Of a DNA stretch of 64,000 bases, positions 60,106 through 64,000 are shown piece by piece (the first letter of the stretch is position 1; each line of letters opens with the position of its first letter). The DNA comes from Niastella vici (GTDB lineage: Bacteria; Bacteroidota; Bacteroidia; Chitinophagales; Chitinophagaceae), in contig NZ_LVYD01000001.1 of NCBI RefSeq assembly GCF_002077945.1, positions 682,001-746,000 on the forward strand, in the 5' to 3' direction. The notes under the pieces are model-generated. The model was given only the letters and a program-made list of their open reading frames with translations. It was not told the origin of the DNA and searched no databases. The translations under genes and the position numbers were made by a program.

Positions 60106-60471
60106 ATGGGTAAAATAAATCAGGCGCCGCCGGCAACATGCCCTGTAGATTATGCTTTTCAACGTATTGGTGGAAAGTACAAGGGCCGGATATTGTGGTT
60201 TTTAGGCGATGGCGTTAAACGGTATGGCCAAATACGCAGGTCCATTTCAGGCATAACGCCCAAAATGCTTACCCAGGTTTTGCGTGAGCTGGAAGATGAC
60301 CGGCTTATTACGCGCACGGTATATTACGAGGTTCCACCCCGGGTTGAATATACGTTAACTGAAACCGGCCGTGCACTCATTCCTTCCATTCAAATGATCA
60401 GTACCTGGGGACAGGCACAAATGCAACACCAGGGAATAACGGCCATGCCTTTGGAAGAAGGCGAAGAATAA
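60106..60471 (+). CDS. HxlR family transcriptional regulator
   Basis: The 121-residue protein has the HxlR winged helix: PATCPVDYAFQRIGGKYKGRILWFL, including the Cys of the PxxCP segment that in some relatives senses aldehydes or oxidants, then RRSISGITPKMLTQVLRELEDDRLI and RTVYYEVPPRVEYTLTETGRAL. Members often respond to reactive electrophiles and sit beside dehydrogenase genes, as here. Divergent from the dehydrogenase/AhpD-like operon with overlapping control elements. Confidence 0.93.
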   Translation: MGKINQAPPATCPVDYAFQRIGGKYKGRILWFLGDGVKRYGQIRRSISGITPKMLTQVLRELEDDRLITRTVYYEVPPRVEYTLTETGRALIPSIQMISTWGQAQMQHQGITAMPLEEGEE

Positions 60472-60553
60472 GGCCTGCTGCGGCCCTTCCCGTTAAATAA
60501 ACTCAATCACACCGTGTTTTTTGGCAACTATCTTCCTGAAAAAATCGTAAATT

Positions 60554-60584
60554 CATTAGGGCGCGGAGCTTCGTGCGCCTAATG
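60554..60584. repeat. hairpin between HxlR and the T9SS protein gene
   Basis: CATTAG and CTAATG plus GCGC/GCGC form a 10-bp stem with one bulged G around a ten-base loop. No T-tract follows, so it is not a normal terminator. Confidence 0.6.
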
Positions 60585-60658
60585 TGGGATTACATACTAA
60601 CCTTTTTGATCAAAGCCCTTTATTACTGCAATTACACTAACCACTTTTTGCCGAAGGC

Positions 60659-63262
60659 ATGAAGAAAAATGTTATTGGCTGCCTGTTGATGCTTATGCTA
60701 TTCAACGCCCGGGCCGATCATATCACCGGCGGTGAAATGAACTATACATTTACCGGCATGAGCGGAGGCCAATACACCTACCAGGTTACCGCAAAATTGT
60801 TTATGGATTGTTACAGTAACCGGCGGCTTCCCAACCCTGCTTACTTTGGCATTTTTAACAAAGGAACCGGCGCACACATTCAGGACCTTTCCATTCCCAT
60901 GGCGCATCAGGACAGGCTGCTTTTAACCAATCCCAGCCAATGTATTACCAACCCGCCCAATGTTTGTTACGATATAGGTTTTTATGATTTCACTGTTACC
61001 CTGCCCCCGTCGGCAGAAGGGTATATAATTGTAATACAGGTGGTATACCGGGTGCAGGGCATTGCGAACCTTTCGCCAGGTTATGGTAATATCGGTGCAA
61101 CCTATACAGGCGAAATTCCGGGAAACGGTCAACAGGCGAGCGGCCCTCAAAATAACAGCGCCCGGTTTACCGGCGACGATATGGTAGTGATCTGCGCCAA
61201 CAATTCGTTCTCCTACAGTTTTGCGGCGGAAGATAAAGACAAAGACCAGCTGCGGTATTCTTTTACTGATGCCTATATTGGTGGTTCGGGCGGAGGTGGC
61301 GTTAATTTTCCCCCTACGGCGCCACCCTATCAATCGGTGCCCTACGGGTCGGGTTACGGGGCTGGTTCTCCCATGGGTAGTAATGTAAAGATCAATCCCA
61401 AAACAGGCTTAATAACCGGTATAGCGCCCAGCGATGGCATTTATGTGGTAACCGTGCAGGTAGAAGAGATCAGGAACGGTACTGTAATTGCCACCCAGCG
61501 AAAAGACCTGCAAATACGCATAACAGCCTGCACCATTGCATCGGCCAGCATGCCGCCCGAATATATGCTGTGCAAAAATTCGAACACCATTGCGCTGTCC
61601 AATATGAGCACCAGTCCGCTCATTACCTCAACCAACTGGGAGCTTTTTGATAACAAAGGGGTATCTGTTTACAATTCAAACAGCGCTATCACCAGTTTTA
61701 CATTTCCCGATACCGGTACATATACCGTAAAACTGGTTATCAACCGTGACCAGCAATGTTCCGATTCGGCTACATCGATGGCCTATGTATATCCGGGATT
61801 CAAACCCGATTTTACGGTCAGTGGCATTTGCTTCACCAAACCAACCCAGTTTGTTGATGCTACTGTCACCAGCTACGGAACTATAAATTCATGGGCCTGG
61901 GATTTTGGTGATGTCACGGCCAATGATGTGTCGGCATTGCCTTCACCCACGTACACCTATACTTCCATGGGGACAAAAAACGTGCAGTTGATAGCCACCA
62001 CTACCAAAGGCTGCCGCGATACCGTGGTAAAGAATATCTCTATCGTCGATAAGCCTCCTATAACGCTGGCTTTTCGCGATACCCTCATCTGCGTTCCTGA
62101 TGCGGTTCAACTGAAAGCAATTGGCAATGGTATTTTTAGCTGGACGCCCAATACCGCCATGGTGAATGGAAATACGGCCACGCCAACTGTGGCGCCCAAA
62201 ACCACTATTATCTATGCTGTTCATCTTGACGATAATGGCTGTATTAACCACGACTCGGTAAAAGTGCGGGTGGTTGACCATGTTACCCTGCAGGCCATGA
62301 ATGATACAACCATTTGCCAGGGCGATACCATTCAACTGCATTTGCAATCCGATGCATTGAAATATAGCTGGACGCCGGTGAACCAGGTGTTAGACCTCAC
62401 CGACCCCAATCCCCGGGTAGTAACCTGGTCAACCACCAGTTACCAGGTAATAGGCAGAATAGGTAGTTGTGCCGCCGTTGACCGGGTAATAGTTACTTCA
62501 GTGCCTTACCCGGTAGCCTTTGCAGGGCCCGATACCACTATTTGTTTTGCAACAACAGCCCAATTAAATGGCAGTACCGAAGCCAATACATTTGCCTGGT
62601 TACCGGCCTCCACATTGAGCAATTTGAATATACTTGACCCCGTGGCCACCCCAACAGTCACTACAGCCTATGTACTGTCTGTGTATGATAACAAAGGTTG
62701 TCCGAAACCGGGATATGATACAACGGTGGTTAAGGTTTTGCCCGATATCAATGCATCTGCAGGAAGGGACACCGCAGTGGTGATTGGCCAGGCGTTGCAG
62801 TTACAGGCTACCGGTGGTGTAAAGTATAAATGGGTACCTTATTTTTATCTGTCTGACCCCACTATTGCCAATCCTGTGGCAACGTATAATATATCTTCTT
62901 CTGGCATATTGTACAAGGTGTTGGTGTATAATACCGCCGGTTGTGTAGACTCCGCTTTTATAAAAGTTAAGGTATTTCAAACCATGCCCACAGTTTTTGT
63001 GCCCAATGCATTTACGCCTAATCGTGATGGGAAGAACGATCTGTTACGACCCATTGCCGTAGGAATGGCGCGCATAGATTATTTCCAAATCTACAACCGT
63101 TGGGGCCAGCTGGTTTTCAGAACTTCTACCAATGAATATGGCTGGGACGGAACCATTGCCGGAAAACTGCAGCCTTCAGGTACCTATGTATGGGTGGTAA
63201 AAGCTGTTGATTATACCGGTGCGCCGTATATGCAAAGAGGAACGCTGGTGTTGATAAGATAG
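60659..63262 (+). CDS. gliding-motility-type surface protein with T9SS type-B sorting domain
   Basis: The 867-residue protein has a signal peptide ending NARAD. Two PKD-like Ig domains are likely at about 310-380 and 385-470 (FPDTGTYTVKLVI; WAWDFGDVTAND), followed by repeats with DTTICxG/ATxQLNGS-like strands. The C-terminal 85 residues are a type-B sorting domain of the T9SS/gliding family: FVPNAFTPNRDGKNDLLRPI, FQIYNRWGQLVF, W(D)GTIAGK and PSGTYVWVVKA. The T9SS would export it across the outer membrane and leave it at the surface or release it. Its role is probably adhesion or motility; the cargo partner is unknown. Confidence 0.93.
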   Translation: MKKNVIGCLLMLMLFNARADHITGGEMNYTFTGMSGGQYTYQVTAKLFMDCYSNRRLPNPAYFGIFNKGTGAHIQDLSIPMAHQDRLLLTNPSQCITNPPNVCYDIGFYDFTVTLPPSAEGYIIVIQVVYRVQGIANLSPGYGNIGATYTGEIPGNGQQASGPQNNSARFTGDDMVVICANNSFSYSFAAEDKDKDQLRYSFTDAYIGGSGGGGVNFPPTAPPYQSVPYGSGYGAGSPMGSNVKINPKTGLITGIAPSDGIYVVTVQVEEIRNGTVIATQRKDLQIRITACTIASASMPPEYMLCKNSNTIALSNMSTSPLITSTNWELFDNKGVSVYNSNSAITSFTFPDTGTYTVKLVINRDQQCSDSATSMAYVYPGFKPDFTVSGICFTKPTQFVDATVTSYGTINSWAWDFGDVTANDVSALPSPTYTYTSMGTKNVQLIATTTKGCRDTVVKNISIVDKPPITLAFRDTLICVPDAVQLKAIGNGIFSWTPNTAMVNGNTATPTVAPKTTIIYAVHLDDNGCINHDSVKVRVVDHVTLQAMNDTTICQGDTIQLHLQSDALKYSWTPVNQVLDLTDPNPRVVTWSTTSYQVIGRIGSCAAVDRVIVTSVPYPVAFAGPDTTICFATTAQLNGSTEANTFAWLPASTLSNLNILDPVATPTVTTAYVLSVYDNKGCPKPGYDTTVVKVLPDINASAGRDTAVVIGQALQLQATGGVKYKWVPYFYLSDPTIANPVATYNISSSGILYKVLVYNTAGCVDSAFIKVKVFQTMPTVFVPNAFTPNRDGKNDLLRPIAVGMARIDYFQIYNRWGQLVFRTSTNEYGWDGTIAGKLQPSGTYVWVVKAVDYTGAPYMQRGTLVLIR

Positions 63263-63270
63263 AAAGCTTT

Positions 63271-63690
63271 TTAATTTGTTTTCCCGGCTACCTTTTTCCA
63301 GTCCATCGAAAATACGTTCAGCAGGCAATTGCACAATTCACTGATGCGGGTGGGCTTGGTTAAAAAATAATGCGCCCCCAGCTGCATTATTTCCTGTTTG
63401 TCTTTCTGGTTCGAACTGGTGGTGTAAATAATTAGTGGAACGCCGGAATATTTGGGCAGTTTTTTTATTTCAATAAGACATTCCTTGCCATTTAATTTTG
63501 GCATGTTCAGATCGAGGAAAATAAAATCGGGGAGTGGTATTATTTCATCCTTTAATTGCTTTAGGGCCACTTCGCCGTTGTTGGCATAAAAGCATTCAAA
63601 AGGAATGTTCAGGTCCTTCATGGCTTCATTAATAAACAGCTGATCGTCTTCATCATCATCAATTATGAAAAGGGTTTTTGATTTATCCAT
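63271..63690 (-). CDS. single-domain response regulator (CheY-like receiver)
   Basis: The 139-residue protein is one receiver domain: acidic cluster IDDDEDD, phospho-acceptor Asp in FIFLDLNMPKLNG, conserved Thr in IYTTSS and Lys in LTKPTR. No output domain is present, so it must act by binding a partner. It converges with the T9SS gene, whose stop is 8 bases away. The histidine kinase partner is not adjacent. Confidence 0.92.
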   Translation of the reverse strand: MDKSKTLFIIDDDEDDQLFINEAMKDLNIPFECFYANNGEVALKQLKDEIIPLPDFIFLDLNMPKLNGKECLIEIKKLPKYSGVPLIIYTTSSNQKDKQEIMQLGAHYFLTKPTRISELCNCLLNVFSMDWKKVAGKTN

Positions 63691-63883
63691 GAGGTTGTTA
63701 ATAATTGATTAAAAATACTGATTTTCAAGAGTATTTTTCCTTGCGGAAAAATTTTTTAATCCGGGTATAAGAATAGTAATTTCTGCAATGCATACGCTCA
63801 TTATAAATAGGTACCTTCAGGCCCGCTATACAACCGGTATGCTATAGCAAGCATATTCCGGCAGCCACTAAACCAAACGATTC

Positions 63884-64000
63884 ATGAATCAAATGAAAAA
63901 AGCTTCCCGGCAACTGTTCCTGGTATCACTGTTGTTGCCTGCCTGTTTGTGCGCACAAAATGAGAAAGCAGCTTCAAACGGTTTAATGCACCGTGATTAT
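63884..64000 (+). CDS. 5' end of a gene for an exported protein, cut by the window edge
   Basis: The 39 visible codons give a positively charged start and a hydrophobic signal core (FLVSLLLPACLCAQ) with likely cleavage after CAQ. The frame is open to the last base. ATG 63893 (MKKASRQ) is an alternative start. The rest of the protein lies outside the window, so its family is unknown. Confidence 0.6.
   Translation, partial: MNQMKKASRQLFLVSLLLPACLCAQNEKAASNGLMHRDY

Noticed and set aside
1-64000. CRISPR arrays, tRNA, rRNA or prophage genes
   Set aside because: No regularly spaced repeats with unique spacers, no recognisable tRNA/rRNA motifs and no phage structural genes were seen by eye.

Overview
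The window looks like chromosomal DNA of a Bacteroidota bacterium, most likely Chitinophagaceae (Niastella/Chitinophaga-like). This is inferred from gene content: a gliding/T9SS type-B sorting domain protein, LytTR regulators, DUF1080 lipoproteins, Tat-exported Gfo/Idh oxidoreductases, a DUF6089-type barrel, lipoproteins with the cysteine close to the N-terminus, and promoter elements of the Bacteroidota type (TTTG, 19-21 nt, TAnnTTTG). No rRNA, tRNA, CRISPR array, prophage or complete insertion sequence was seen.

Layout. 0.6-9.2 kb: an OmpA lipoprotein, a 7TMR hybrid histidine kinase, a minus-strand YceI / outer-membrane porin / YceI lipoprotein cluster, a YpfJ-type metallopeptidase, a META-domain lipoprotein and a PAP2 phosphatase. 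9.2-19.1 kb: a PIF1-like helicase, then an 845-bp gene-free stretch rich in repeats that holds a candidate minus-strand small RNA, then an unrecognised alpha-helical protein, an M1 peptidase, a short unknown protein and UvrD/PcrA. 19.1-25.4 kb: a LytS/LytR-type two-component pair, two REP-associated transposase-like genes (one apparently dead), an ArsC-like protein and an ECF sigma factor overlapping a membrane protein.

25.5-40.0 kb: a large sugar-oxidation locus, mostly divergent from about 32.4 kb. It holds four TIM-barrel isomerase/epimerase-type proteins, two Gfo/Idh/MocA oxidoreductases, two DUF1080 lipoproteins, a lipoprotein cytochrome c, an MFS transporter, two GMC flavoprotein subunits with a CX5CX3C motif and one Tat-lipoprotein gluconate-2-dehydrogenase subunit 3. 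This suggests a membrane-bound sugar 3-dehydrogenase feeding electrons to cytochrome c, followed by keto-sugar cleavage, hydration/isomerisation and reduction. The substrate cannot be read from the sequence.

40-64 kb: mainly housekeeping and envelope genes. These are a prohibitin-like protein, an outer-membrane barrel, GH25 lysozyme, a radical SAM/SPASM protein, a MarR regulator, a GHL10-type glycosidase, a DegT aminotransferase, RpoN (sigma-54), an L,D-transpeptidase-like protein, an AI-2E family transporter, a MATE pump divergent from a TetR regulator, a thioesterase, an HxlR regulator divergent from an alcohol dehydrogenase-like/AhpD-like pair, a T9SS type-B protein and a single-domain response regulator. 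The window ends inside a secreted-protein gene. Many apparent start codons lie upstream of the real ones; starts were moved where a signal peptide, a terminator or an ATG made the choice clear.
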